Assembly: GCA_036877525.1 (NCBI GenBank)
Contig: JAZGTH010000062.1
Coordinates: 4,979,501-5,043,500 of the forward strand
DNA length: 64,000 bases
Direction: 5' to 3'
Source of the DNA: Chromobotia macracanthus
Lineage: Eukaryota > Chordata > Actinopteri > Cypriniformes > Botiidae
Part shown: positions 10,574-25,127 of the stretch, piece after piece
Layout of the letters: the number at the start of each line of letters is the position of its first letter
Numbering within the stretch: the first letter of the stretch is position 1
The notes under the pieces: model-generated
What the model saw: the letters and a program-made list of their open reading frames with translations, nothing else
What the model was told of the DNA's origin: nothing
Database searches by the model: none
Program-made: the position numbers and the translations under genes

Positions 10574-13500
10574 GTAAGTGATTTTAATGGCTAACATTGC
10601 ACTTGATATTCAATGTGATATTCAGGGTGTTCGAGCAGGCTGGGTTAGTCTTGTTGATGATGCCCAGTAGCTTCTCATTGAGGCTCATGACATTTAGTGT
10701 AGTGATTGTAAGAGCTTGACAGCTTGACTGCTGAATAGTCTTCCATATGTATTTATTCAGCACTTACAAAAATGTGCCGAAAGGACAGCGATCCTTTAAC
10801 ACTGAATTTTAAAAAATGTTAATAAGGTTAATGATTTTCGTGATGTTCATTCATTTAAATACTATTATACTAGTAAGGTAAACTTGTAGGCCAAAATATG
10901 GGTTAAGGAAACGCGTAGAAAACTTCTACGTCTAAGACTTCTTCTAAGTCTACTTTTCAGTAATATACCATTTTGTGTATGATTTCCATCACTTCCCTTA
11001 CTGCTATATACACCACAGTTATATATAATAGGTATTTATTGTATATAATAGGTTTAATTATACATTATACTTATACTAAATTTGAGACACTGTGTAAAAT
11101 GTGAATTAATGAACGCTGGAAGTTAAAAAAAAGTCCATAGTATTAGTTCCAGAGGTTATAAAGTTTATTCTTCAGGTAAACTGATGTGTACACATTCTCT
11201 GACATTTGTCGTACATCAGCAAACAGCTGTTGTTTAGATAGTTATTCAAGTAGTCTGTTAGAGTGTAGATTAACGTTGACAGTAATAATATTCTGACCAG
11301 CATCCTTCACTTTACATTCAAACATTCAAGATATTACTTACCCCAGGTGCTGTGCATTTCAGTCTGCTGGGAGAGCCAACACTGTTACCTTTTAACATGC
11401 CAGTCTAACGTGAGAAGGTATGCAGACTGCAGATAAGTTGGTGGACAGGTGTAAGCAGAATAGGGGTGGCGGTGTCCCATTCCACTGGAGAAATAAGACC
11501 ATAGCTGATGTGATGGCTGAACAATAGCTGAGTGGCAAGGCCGTAGAGATGTTTGTATGATGGGCCTTGTGGCTGTCAAGAGATAAATAGCCCTCCGCTT
11601 ACAAGGGAGGGAGTTGGAAGGTCTGCTGGATCTGTTCCAGAGCGGAGGCTGTCAGCCACAGGCACTGATATGTACTGTCCTGCTGTCAAATGCCAACCAC
11701 TGTCTGTGCATCAAAAAAGGCAGCATGATTTCACGTTTTTCAAGCAGGATGCCTTCAGTTGTGCAGCTAAAATAGTCAAATCAGCAGAACAGAATCAGCT
11801 TGTGCTGCAGCTGGTTTTATGTGTCTGTTTTGGCCTTATACCTGCTGAGTGCAGTCTGTCTTATGCGAATATATTTCATCAGTTGCTCTTATGACAGAAA
11901 TATGCTAAACTGCACACTGCAGTGCACACATTTTGAAAGATAAAAGTTCAAGTGTACAACTTATCTTCTGTTGTTTAATTCCAGTATTACTCTTTCAAAG
12001 TTCAGGAGGCATGACTGATCTGTTGATTATGTTTCTTTATCAGTTTTATCTCAGATGTTTCTCCTAATATTCCATTTTGGAGAATCACAGTAGACAAATA
12101 AAACAAGAGATTACATTAACATGAATAGCATAACTGAGATAATTTGGTCTTGGCAGAATCATGAGAAATATTTGTGCTCATATTACAAAGTCTTACTTTG
12201 GTAGCAAAACAAATCTGTGTGCAGTTTGAGACATTATTGAAATTTCATGGAGACACATGTGAGATTACTGTGTTCAGATTTTGTTAGAAAAAGCAGGAGA
12301 CATATTTAATTTCATCGCTTTTTAGGAGAAGCAAACAAGATGTTAATTATAATTTCATGAAGGATATGCCATGTCATCTGTGATGTCTTGATTTCCACAG
12401 AATATAAGTCAAAATGTTATGTAATGTTGCTATCCTTGGAAGCTTTAGTTATGCTCTTTTTATGCCAGTAAGAGGCACAGACCACTGCATTCATTTCACT
12501 CTTATAGTACATTACATTGGCTTGTGGACAGATGTGCCCTGTTCTGTTTTCTGAACATTTCTTGCAATAAAGTCTATTTTCACTGCCTTTGGCTACCATT
12601 ACTTCAAGCTTAGAATTTGCTTTATGAGTCCAATCCATAAATGTCCATTTTTTAAAGTAGCCTTTGTGTACTCAGGCCCTTGAGGTCCTTAGAAAACTCA
12701 TCATTTTCTCAGATCATCATTTTCTTCTATTCTGTTTTATTCCCAGAAGTGACCCATTTTGATTCATTTATAATTTCTGTCATAATATATCTTTATAAAA
12801 GTAATTTGCTAAATGGGCTTTATATTTACACTCATAGTGTCAGTTCTGTGCGTCTTGCATGTTGAGGTTTTATGCTTCTTGTCAGAAGCCATTTATAGGG
12901 CTGCAGGCAGTGACTGACAAGAAAAAGGAAAATTGTATACTTGTCTGCTGAGGTGTGGATTAGTTTTAAAGCTTTGCAGTCATGAACCTAGACCATGTGA
13001 TGGGGTTTAACTACATAAAAGTTTTTTAAAAGATTTTGATAATTGTTTCATTATATTAAAATTAAGTCTTGTACTGGACACTATTTTGTTCTTCTATTTT
13101 GTTATACTGCGTTATCATGTATTTTATAAAAAGATGAATGTAATAACATGTTAAATGTTTATAATATTATTTAGGAATGACAACACACATCTAAGGCTTT
13201 GATAGCATGTTTATGATGATCAGGTTGCAAACAGGTTGATTCAGTCATATTAAATAGTATTTTTAAGCTAATTAATTTAGAGGTTATCGCATGATACACA
13301 ATTAAAGGTTACTTGAAAGCATATATTGTACAGTGAATGCTGACACATTAGAACCAACCAGAGAATTGAAGAGCATTCATGTTAGAAGAGCACAGGTGCA
13401 GCAGAGAGATTATATTCCACCTCAGCAAGTTTGAGTGTTATTGTGTTTAGACTGACAGAGGCCTAAGTTTAAGTTTTCCATCTTGCAAAACCCATATAAA

Positions 13501-16500
13501 CACATGGTAGGAAAACATGAAGGATGGTTTGTCACAACTTTGTTTTGTTTTACGGTCCTCTATAGCAGTCTATGCAGCTAATAGTAGAGAGAACAGCATA
13601 ACTGTAAAATAATTACAGTAAATAACAGTTCACCTGTCCATCCAGTCTTAGTATGAATAGGGTTAGGCCATCCTTTATACACTTGTGTTATGATTGACAG
13701 GTGAGAATGATCAGGCTCCTTCCTGAATTTCCATGTTAAAATTTATTACAAAAGTCATGTCATATCAAAGCATTTTTGTGCATTTGTTATGTGCCGTGGC
13801 TTTGCATGTCCACTTTAGGCCGGTCTTAGCCAAATCAATGTGCTAATTTTGTTTTTCTATTTTTTTATGAACATTCCTACAGTTTTGAGTTCTCTCTGAC
13901 ACTGGAGAAACCCAAGCAGTGTTAGAATCATAATGTTAAGTTGGGTACAGACTACAGATTCTGCAGCGAAACACTTAAAAACTGTATAGATAGGTATAGT
14001 TATGTAAGTGCATGAAAGATTAACAAAATTGGTAAATGTATTAACTTTGCCTAAACCCTTTCTGAACTGTCATTTTATTGTTAATAATCGCATCTGACTT
14101 CTCTAAAGACGACTGATTCTCTCTGCTTTGATCAATGCATTAGCTCCTGGCAGCTTGACAAAGCCCTCACAATTGAGATCTTATTAAAGAGACAATTTCT
14201 GTTCTGTTTTTAAATGTAGATATGATAAGCATTCTCTGTGTAAAGGAGGCTTTTATTCATTTGTGGATTTTGCTGAAACACTCATTTTAAATCTATTTGT
14301 ATAACTTGAAACTAGTATTTGCCAGTTTAGTTTGACTTTTAGTAAATTAAAACTAGTATTGCTTTATCCTGTTACTGATAATCTTTAACAAGTTTATGCT
14401 CTCAAATTTGTTTGCATTTGTTTGCAAGTTGACAAAAAGCAGTATGTCAGTTTTGTTATTGCTAATGCCAGCTGAACTGACTTGTGAAATTAGGGACAGC
14501 GCCACCTCCAGGTCAAGAAATATAACAATGTTACTAGTTTTGCATATAACTTCCTATTTAAGATTTAAAATATTAAATTATTAATAAGAGGTTATCCTAA
14601 AGTCATCATTTTTGGCTTTTCAGTCACATAGAGTGTAATGACATTTTTTATGGTTGTCAAAATAGCCTATCTGCCATTTTCAATTTTATTGTATACTATA
14701 TTTTGTATGCTTTTTCGAATCTAAAGGAAACTTGTTAAGGATCATTGACAACATATCTTGAGGATATTAGATCAATTTTTTTAAGACTTTCAGACTTTTT
14801 CACACTTTCAGGTGTGCTGTTGTCTAATGAATTTCTTGGTGGTCTCTTTGGCATTGCACAGACCAGTACACTGGTTGTGGATTAGCATAACGGATACATT
14901 CATAGCCATGATTGCCAAAGGTTGTGTGTTTAAATCTCACCAAGGATGATATTATAAAAGTTAGCTCAGGGACAGCATAGCCCAGGCTATTCTTGTGGGG
15001 GCTTGGCCCTGGTCATTTATGCTTACAGCTATATTTACACCAGCTGATTAATGTTTTTACATGCTTGTGGTCATTAATGGGATGTTTCGTACGTTTGATG
15101 TGAAATCTCTTGACTTAAAATGTAAATAATTCATGGAGTGTGTTTGTATTTCAAGTGTGTGTACACGGATCCTGTGTGTCAGGAAAATGAAACGTTTTAT
15201 TTATTCATATATGCTGATCCTCTCATGGATCATCTTTCTAAAGCTTACTGTAAAATTCCCATTACTGCTTACTATTTTCATCTTCTTTGTATGTGTAAGT
15301 ACGTAAGTCAGAAATATATAATGCACTGTATATTCACTGGATTGATGTGTGCCTGTACTTCAGTAGCACTGTAATAACATTATCTCACTGTGTAGCTTCT
15401 ACAAAATGAGCCATCACTTGAAGTAGCCTTGTGCTTTTTCTATTCTCTAATACCGAAGCAATCAAAAGTAAGTAGGTCAGAGTTAAATGTGGCTAAGAAA
15501 TAATACATGATGTGATAAATCCATGCATGGGCTACAGCTGCCCGTGGGCTAATGATATGAAGGACATGATTTAAGCACCTTTTATTTCAACCAATTAAAC
15601 TTTCCCGACTGAGTATCTAAGGGGAGAATGTGGTCATGCTTGTTGTAGAAGGTTGTTGGTCTATGAATGTTTGCATTTGTATGTTTGTGGTAGCTATGTT
15701 TCTTATAGAAGCTTTATGCTACCTAAGATGGGCTCTCCAGATGAATCATATTAAGTAGTACATTTTTGCTAGAATAAAAGCAGTTAATTTCAGTGTTACC
15801 ATGAGAAGCACATTTTAGGCAACAAAATATTTTTCAGTATTATTTCAAATGGGGAGAAGCTCTGCTTTTTGGATGTTTACCAGCAGAAGCATTTGAAAAC
15901 TTTACTGCTTTTCATTCTCCCTATTCTGACTCACTGTTGCCAGAAGGTTCATGTAATCTCTGAATTCACTGCCTGTGCACACATCCCATTAACTAGGCAC
16001 AAGAAAGTCATTACAATCAACTTACCATTTAATTAGTTTTTACCGGGGTATTTAGTAACTTGTTTTTGTTTTGAATTTCATGAATAACTTTTTAATCATC
16101 AGTTGTGAATGGCTTCCAGTATCACTGTTTTCCCCAGTCACAGCATTGTAAGAAGCTGGTGAGAGTACTGTGCTACTTTTAAACAGATTTACAGTGCTGT
16201 GTCGATGACATGTTTATAAGCCACCAGCGCAAATGTTGTTTGCTTATCAGGTCTGGGCCTGTGGCGCACAGATTCTTTCCCGGATCAAGACTATTGTAGT
16301 TTAACATGGATGTGACTACTACTGCCCGAATGGGATTATATGCTATTTCTGTCTTCTTTGCCAGTTCTTTTTTTTTTCTTTTTTTGCTTTCACACAATGA
16401 CAAGTCACACTACATTTCCTGCTCATTGTAGCTGCAGTTCTTGAATATACTTCCTTGTGAAGCAGATTCTGTCTTGATTGATTCACATTTTCATCTTTAC

Positions 16501-19500
16501 TACTATTTTATTTTATTTACAAACATTATGATTATGTGATATATAATTATGGTATAATAGGGAACACAGTGATCAGTGTGACCGGTGATATAAATTAATT
16601 CTCACACTGCTAGTCTTGAGGGGAAGTGAAAAGTTGCAGAATTCCAAGGGTGAGCTACCTGTTCTATTTCCTTTCTGTCTTGTCTAAAAAAAGCTCTCTC
16701 TCTTTTCTGTTTTGTGTCCTGGATCTGTCTCCATTAGCACAATTGTCCCCGGGCCCCAAGATCCACATAGGCAGCTAGGACTCCCTTCCATCAAGGTGAC
16801 CTAAAATACCCACATCTGCAATGCTTAGCCTAAACTTTGAGATTTTGTACATATTCTCTTGGTGTTTGGCAGCAGGATTGGCCCTTTTATCACTGTCATG
16901 ATATGTTTGGTAAATATTTAGAACAGTTATGTTGGGGAGCTTGGAGGGGGTTGAATCACAAGGAATCACATTTTCTGATTATTGGTGATGGAGTCCCATG
17001 ACTTCTCACTCCCATCGTGAAAACTATGAATACTGTAACTTTCAGAACTCAAAAGTTCTTACCCAGTGAAAAGTTAATTATTGAAACTACAGTAAGCTGC
17101 AAAAATGACTTGTCGTGATGCCCTTGATGCAATCAATTTGGACATTTTACTGAGATCCTAACAGCCACCAAACAACACCATAGCAACAACTAAGACAACT
17201 AACAACAGCACCCTAGTAACTCCATAGCTATCATACAGAAAACCATATCCATGTATTGGCCTAACCAGGCCAATGAGTTTAGCCATGGCAAGAACTGACA
17301 TTTTCTTCAATTTTTTTCAACATTCAAGAGAATGTACCTATGTAGGGTATAGTGTGTGATTAAAACAACAGCATCCTCTACCCTACAGGCATTGTTGAAT
17401 GTTGTGGTTTACTATGTATTGTGTTGTCCGAAAAATCTTAAACATCACATAATTTGTGAGATGACACATAACGTACATTTATAACAGAACGTCATACCTT
17501 TATTATGAAACAGCACTTCAGTGATGAGTGCAGACGAGGGCGCATTCACAATATAATGTTCATTTGCACTTTTAATTCAGAAAAGTCTGAAAAATATAAA
17601 TACATTTACAAATTCATGTTAATGTTTTTAAGCGTGTTTGTGCATCTGGCAGCTATAATATACTGAAGTACAGTAATTTGCAGCCATTTACACACTAATG
17701 CTCGATAAGAAAGCTTGTCAGTTATCTTCATCTGTTATCATTTCATGATGGCTAACATTAACGATTGTTAATACTTTTGTATGAAAAACATTTACGTATA
17801 TGTTGTTTTAATGTGGCCGTTCAGTTGATGAATTGATTAAACAATGGCACTGTGGCCTGACTTATGTCACATCCGAATTCTGACTGTAAGTGTGAATACA
17901 ACCAGAAAAATGGTTGCAGTAAAAAAATCTAAGAAAATGATGACTTGCCAGCGAATCATTAATTGATGCTGAATTTAAAGCCGCAGCTCTCTATTTGCAC
18001 GGCTCTGGGAAGGACAGCTTTAATAATCCTCAGGGCATATTTGTTTTCCTGCATGTCTCGTGCCTCTGATTATTGGAGAAAGTTGCAGTGTCTGCCAAAT
18101 AGTCGTGGCTCATGCTGAGGCAGCAGTGAGGCTGCTCTTGAGCAGTCATGGTCATGGATTGGAGAAATGGGGCAGAGCCAAATGAAAGCAGGTTGCCTGG
18201 TGATGTCAAAACTGTGATCTCTTTTTTTGGAGTCAGGGTTGACTCAATTGAATCTCTCTGATTGTGTACAGGGAGGTTATAAACATACCATGTTTGATTT
18301 GATTCTACAATATTTGGTTCAGATATAATGATGCTTTCTGCCTGTTCCACTCATCTGTGATCAATGCTGTATATTTAGAGAGATTTTACAGATGTTTCAT
18401 TAAATGCTTGCTCTGTTTTTTAGCTATTTCAAAAAAAAAATACATTAGCTATATTTTTAAAGCCTGTGGCTGATTTAAAAAGCAATGCCCAGCTTTGCAT
18501 TGTGTTACCAGCAAGGAAGAACTTGATTTAGGAAACATTTGCAAAGCGCATTTGTTACCTGCTGCCATTTAAATAACTGCCCCAAAAAATGCTGTGTGCT
18601 TGGTATGAGAGTGATAGTGCCTCAGGTAACATTCATGTGTGCCAATCTTACTGCTGCCATTTTGGCTCCATCGGTATCTTTTATAATAAATGAAAACTCA
18701 CTGCAGTCCTACATGTCAGTAGCCTTCCAGTCACAGTCTGTCACGTTATCTTGGATGTTGTGTTACCTTAATGGATTAATGGATTTGTGTATTAACACAG
18801 AATTCTTCGATTTCTCTAAATTTAAAACATGAAAACTTTGGTCTTGGCAAGTGCGGTATTATGAAGTTATAATTCATTAGAAAATTCATTCATATATTTA
18901 GTTCAGTAATTCTGTCCCTCATAATGTCATTTTGAACCAGACAATTGTTTACCTAAAATTCCAGTTCCAGAATTTTTTTTAAATGAAATTGAGACATTGA
19001 AAAGGAAATTGTGTGATTGACATGACACTCAAGGCCGTGATTCATCTGGTGTCTCTAGAACATTCTTTGACTATGCATTTATGCAAAACTATTTCGTAAG
19101 TGCACAGTCTGTCAAAACATACTTTGTTTCCTTGTCAGTGTTTTACTGTAGATATTTATGCCATTCCTTTCTTTACTTGCTCTGCAATTTCACTATATAA
19201 AAGGATCAGTGAGAGTAAAGGCATGCTGTTGTATACATGCAGATCAAATTGTAGAATTAGAGCTGGTTTTGAGATGTCTATTTTTTTACAAACAATTAAA
19301 ATGTAATAGGCAAACAGATGATCAGCAACAGAAATATCTCAAGTGCAGGTACCTTGAATACTGAGAAATTGTTGTCTGTCCTGATGTATCTGATGTACAG
19401 TTCTCATGTAATCATCTGTCTACCCTTGAGGTTAATTGACCTAAAGCAGAACTCCCTGGAGATCAATATTACCCTCATCCACAATAACTGAACCTGTGTA

Positions 19501-20568
19501 CAGCTTCACTCATATAGTAGTGCTAAAGAAACACAATAAAGGCAATAAATATGAGTAAATTAACAGTTTTATTAAGAATATATATCTTTGCTTGGCAAAA
19601 CAATCAATTAAGCTCGCTTGCAAGCTCGCTTGCTATTGCTAGCCTAGAGTGTTAGTGACAGCCAGTCTTGGCTTGCTCAACCTGCTTGTGATTTTTATAT
19701 TTATATAATTGATTAGATATTCCCTTGATGTCAACATTAGTGCATGCTTTTATTTCCTTTGAGAGCATCTTTACGTCTTGGTTGTATCAAATTAATAAAG
19801 TTTTAAAAACAAAAGGAACCATTAGTCTTTCTCAGTAAGTCTTTCTCAGTAGGGTACATTTAACCTCATTCAGAGGCTGAGGAGCAACATTGATAGCATT
19901 TTATTTTGTTGCCACTTAGTTTTCTGTAGATCTCATGTAAGGCCGCCTGGCTTCAACAAAGCCAGTGGAGATGTCTTCAATAGAAGTGGCAGTGAATTAT
20001 CAGAGATAATTCAGCGAACTGACTGCAGGATAGAAATTAAGCCATTTTGTTAAAGCGGAGCTGAGAACTTGTGAATGTATCCTCTCGCCGTTGGAGCAGC
20101 AGCTCTTGAGTCATGCAGTTTCCATAGCACCCTGGGCAGATCTGACTACTTTGTGTACTCTGGCTTTCCTGTTGGGTGCAAATGTTGTGTTTTATTGAAT
20201 ATAAAGATAAACCAATAAATGTGAAGTCATTTATCTTATGATTATGTGTGGGTTTTGATATCTGATATTGTAGTTGTATTTATCCCATATTTATTTTCTT
20301 TTAAAGAGATACAGACTTGAATTGTTGAATGCCAGATGAGCCACCCAGGGCCTAACACTCAGACCTACACAGAATCTGTGTGTGCATAACGTGCAGAAAG
20401 CTCAGTAAATTTCCACAGATGTGTCAAGCATTCTGCACGTGCCTCGTGCTCCTTGTGTGTGTATTAAGTATTTTGATTAATATGAATGCTTTCAGAAACC
20501 AATAAGAGTGTAGGACTATCAGCTCCATTTATGGGCACAATGTAAGTTTTCTTGTATTAAAGTATCCA

Positions 20569-20705
20569 TTTACATTTATTCATTTAGCAGACGCTTTTAT
20601 CCAAAGCGACTTACAAGTGCGGAATACAACAAGCGAGTCAACCTGAAGAGGCAACTAGACGCAATAAGTGCTCACAATACAAGTTTCAGACATTGCTCAG
20701 AGTAT
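20569..20705. repeat. Teleost repeat with shared SINE-type tail
   Basis: Begins with the widespread teleost end motif TTTAGCAGACGCTTTTATCC followed by aaagcgacttac, then a body with tgctcacaatacaagtttca. The same tail also ends the neighbouring tRNA-derived SINE, but the body differs. Limits are approximate. Confidence 0.65.
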
Positions 20706-20844
20706 CATATGCATGTATCCAAAAAACAGTTGCACATTGTTATATACTTCAATTTTGTACTTGCATTATCACAAATGTTTCCAAATATTTGTAAATCAAT
20801 CTTAAATTGTGCACCATCCCATGTCACTTGTCGCTTGTCAATAA

Positions 20845-20980
20845 CATAACATCCAAAGCGACTTACAGTACATTCAAGTTATACATTTTGTCAGTACATG
20901 TGCTCCCTGGGAATCGAACCTACAGCTTTTGCGCTGATAATGCAATTCTCTACCAACTGAGGTACAAGAGCAAAATATAC
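20845..20980 (-). repeat. tRNA-derived SINE
   Basis: Read on the - strand it starts with a tRNA-like head: an A-box-like TACCTCAGTTGGTAGAG and a B-box GGTTCGATTCC at 20910-20920. It continues to the tail CTGTAAGTCGCTTTGGAT. This head-to-tail order defines a tRNA-derived SINE. The element is 5' degraded and is not a functional tRNA, because no closed acceptor stem is present. Confidence 0.8.
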
Positions 20981-22957
20981 ATGTGATGCCAGGTTTCCTC
21001 TTGTACTGCTGTGGAAACCATGGCAACATACATGGACAAAAGTAGTGGTTGTACCGCATGCCACTGTGTTGTTCACTTACTATGGGTCACAATTAGTCAT
21101 TACCTTTTACAGCAGGTTCTGTGTATTATATGTGGGTAATGCTAATATAACTATACAATTAATATTGCACTTCGGTAATTAACGCTGTTCATCAAGTTTT
21201 TGCAAATACTGTATGCTAAAATGTACTTTCAGTTTGATTATTTTAAACAGGTAAAACTATGCAGCATTAACCCACTAATTCATTTGACATAAGGAATCAC
21301 ATAATTTAGTATATTAAATATTAAACTTTACATTTCTAGCATAAAATGACATAAAATTAAATCAAGCATACATCATTACCTCATCCATGAACATGATTGG
21401 TTAATTTCCTGTGATTGATTTTTATCATTCATCTATGGTAAAGACGACATCTCCCATCATTCCACACTCCTTCACAATATCATCAAACTTTGCCTTTATT
21501 ATTGGTTTGAAAATGTGACCTAACTGCAAAAATTACATATTGTGCCTTTAGCATATTTTACTGTTTAAATATATAAAATATATTATATATTAAATATAAA
21601 AATACTGTTCTAGTTTTGCTTTTTTTAGTTTCTTTCTATTTCTTGGCAACATTTGGTTATGGTTTGGCTTCTTTGCAACATTATTCAAACATATAAAAGA
21701 GAATGACGATATTGTCAGAATCTCACATTTTGGAAATAACATCTTTTAGGGTATTGAGCTCTGAAGGAGGCACATCTTGCAGTTTTCTTTTGTAAGAGAT
21801 CCTGTTATCCATGTTTCCCCTCAAACAGAATAGAGGGTACAATTATTACCCCACTTGTAGCTTGTATACCCACAGTCAACTGACAAACACATGAAACAGT
21901 GGATGATTACAGTAATTAATTTACCTAATGTAGCAATCAACTAAACATTTCCTCCTGAGAAATAATAATCCCAATAATGAAAGAAAGGTGCTTCAAATGC
22001 TGTAGTACATAAATTGAACTAGACAGAGGAACACCAAATAAATATGATACATTGTCATGTTTTTACATGTTTTTTAATACAAAGTTTTAAAATACAAAGT
22101 TTCAAATAAATTACATGCATAAAATTATGAGCATGCAAATAGCACAGATTTGTAGTTTTTGCTACATTTGTAGTCAGCAAAACAACAAATAAACTCTAAA
22201 GTGAATTCTTCTAAAAATATTGTAAAACATTGGTTCTCTGTAACGTGACACTATGTAGCCGTGTCACAAAAAAGAATGCATAGACCTTAACAATAATATG
22301 CATGCTTTTAGTTTATTTAAAATAAACATAAAGACATAAAGTCTGCAATCTAATTCATGCTTACGTTTTTCCTCCTTTTTCTTGTGTGGACAGTTAGTCC
22401 TTGATCCTTGGCATAATTTTGTGTCAGTATCTAGAAAATGGACAGTGAATAAGGGCTTACGTATGAGCCATACAAATGGTTAGAGTTCACCTACAAGTGA
22501 ATCAGATGGGAAAATCTACTGTCTCATCTAAGAGTTTTCTATTGTCCTGTGGGTAAACATGATTTTATCTTATCTGTACCAATCATCTCTCTCTTTCTCC
22601 GCTAGCACATCCCGCTTATCTAGCATCATTGTTTTGCTGTCTCACAGTCCCTGTGAGTCCCTGAAATGTTGTTTTATGCTTTTAAATGGTTGCTGACAGT
22701 TTCCTGCATGTGTCAGTTATTCAGAAGGAAAGATGAACCTTTGTGGAATACCTGAAACGCATACCAGTCATATATATTGTGTCTTTTGAGTGCTCTTGTG
22801 AAATAAGTATGTCCCCTTCAGACACTCAGTCTGTAGATTCACTGGCTCATAAAGTCACATGTGATTGAGTCTTGCATCATTCTTATCTGTTTTGTTACAA
22901 TAAAAAACAACCCATCATCATTGAGAGGACTGACTGTGGATGTTCACAACAAAAAAG

Positions 22958-23390
22958 TTGGAATGCTGTGTAAATAAAAACAGAATGCAATGATTTGCAA
23001 ATCTCATATACCCATATTTTATTCACACTAGAACATACACAACATATCAAATGTTCAAAGCAAGACATTTTACTATTTCATGCAAAATATTAGCTTATTT
23101 TGAATTTGATGGCAGCAACACATCTCATAAAGGTTTACCACTGTGTAGCATCCCCTCTATTAACAACAGTATGTTAATATTTGGGAACTGAGGAGACCAG
23201 TTGCTGGAGTTTTGGGAGAGGAATGTTGTCCCATTCTTGTCTGATGTAGGATTCTAGCTGCTCAATAGTCCTGGATCTTCTTTGCTGAATGTTTCGTTTT
23301 ATAATGTGCAAAATGTTTTCAAATGGTGAAAGATCTGGACTGCCGGCAGGCCAGTTCAGCCCCCAGACATTCGTTTTGAAGAACATCTGA
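22958..23390 (-). mobile_element. DDE transposon fragment (Tc1/mariner-like C-terminus)
   Basis: On the - strand the region encodes about 70 residues containing WPAGSPDLSPFEN, the segment around the third catalytic acid of DD34E transposases (FEN in place of the usual IEN), followed by RTIEQLESYIRQEWDNIPLP. The frame breaks soon after LVSSVPKY. The remainder to 22958 is the non-coding end, with aaacagaatgcaatgatttg, a sequence frequent in teleost genomes. The N-terminal two thirds and the other end are missing, so this is a dead 5'-truncated copy. The family name is uncertain. Confidence 0.75.
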
Positions 23391-25127
23391 ATTTCTCATA
23401 TCAGAAAACGTCACATGCAGCGGACTAATACTTGGTTCCTGCATCAATGAAAGGAATGACAGACTAAACTTGACGCTCTTTGACAATGAACTCTCCTTGA
23501 AGTTATAATCTCCCAGAATCCTCTGTGTATTCGTTCATCCAGAGCTGCTGTTTTGATTTGTTGAGTGGAAGATGTTTTAATTATCAGTGATACATTTGCA
23601 TTTGCAAGAGACAAAAGGACTCTGTATCAGCAGAGCTTGTCTTTCATTTCAGACATTATTCCCTAATGCCTTCTCAGACATTGTTTTAGCAGTGCATTTG
23701 CATCTGCTCCTAAGAACATGACAGAGCTTCTCTTTCATTCTGGCTCCTCATCAGGACAGAGGCAGTTGACATATCATCACAGTTGATTGATATGAGCAAT
23801 TTTGTGTTTCCTTTTCTTTGACCGATATTGTGAGTGGCTCCCAGAAGGGAGTTAAAAAGCTTTCATGATAAACCAAATAAGATAAACTCTTTGACTTATG
23901 ACATGGGTTAATGCTCACCAACACCACTAAAGTAAAATGTGTTAACTCTTTATGTTAAAAGCTAATTCTTTGTTGTGCAGTTTTTAAGAGGGATCTGGAA
24001 TGGTGTACTGTCTTGTCCCCTTGTGCAATTGTGCAAACCTATCCAGCTGAACAAGCAATATAGGTTATGTCCAGACAGGACACAATTGTGATTTTGCTTT
24101 ATGAAGTACGTCAAGTCATTAATTTGTAGTTTGAAAGTGCAAAATTGATGATTCAGGAAAAACTGTGACTGTGGTCAGCAAATAATGTTTTGTAACTGTG
24201 ATGGAGTACGAGGTGTATATGTGCTTGCAACACATAAGGAGCCTTTGGGCAGGTTTGAGTCTGGCCATCATCATGATTTTATTAAATTGATTTCCTCTAA
24301 ATTTAAGGCAAAAATACTTAAATATAATACTTATATTAAATACTTATATAAAAGACAAAAGTATGCTATGATTTAGCACATTGGCATTTGGGTTTTATTA
24401 AACAAATCCTGTTTTTTTAATGTGCAGCGATTGCATCATTACGATTAAAAGGGAATGATATATAATTTAGTCTGATATCAATATGTAAAGGATAATAATT
24501 AGTTAGCTGGAAATAAACCTAGACAGGCTAACCAGATCTTGCATCACTCTATAAAGGTTTATTTTGTGATGATGACCAGCTGACTGTACTTCTTCCCACT
24601 TATTTCAAGGCTGCTTACCAAATGAACAAATAAGTGGACATTAAATATTGACTGAAGCTAAATTATTTCATCCTGCAAAAGAGGAAGCTCAAAAGAGTCC
24701 CACACGAGAGAGGAAACTTTAGAGGAAAAATATTTGACTGCGAAATAGTGATTGACCAATCATCGTCAAGTATTACAGAAAGCCGTGTAATAAGACAAGA
24801 TAATGATAAACTAACCTAGTAAGGTTCGTAGATAATAAAACCTTCAGCCCTAACTCAAGTATAACAAAAAGCTCCAGATAATTCCCTCTTGATGCCAACT
24901 ATAGAGACACAGTGGTTCTATGTAATTTGTTGCTTAGCGGTTGGCATATATAGCCCAATCAGAACCATAGAAAGTTTTTGCTTTGTCACTTCGCACAGTG
25001 TGAGATAAAAAACAAAATTTAGTGTATCAGCTAAAGTTCCTCATGGAGCTTTATAACCCCTGTTATAAGTCTGGTATGTGTTTATCTTTCATAGTTCAGC
25101 ATGTTCTTCTGCTTTCTCCTCTTAAAG

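Larger units (their letters stand above)
10574..25127 (+). other. lrrc7: lrrc7 intron 1 (14.5 kb)
   Basis: Large first intron without credible exons. It holds a tRNA-derived SINE and a second interspersed repeat (20569-20980), a DDE transposon fragment (22958-23390) and small direct repeats near 19613 and 19828. Two higher-complexity blocks (about 18000-18260 and 19930-20150) could be regulatory. The second contains a perfect inverted repeat of 9-bp arms with a 3-base loop at 19993-20013. Confidence 0.7.

Noticed and set aside
20910..20970. A functional tRNA gene on the - strand
   Set aside because: The A and B boxes are tRNA-like, but a complete cloverleaf with closed acceptor stem is absent and the SINE tail follows.
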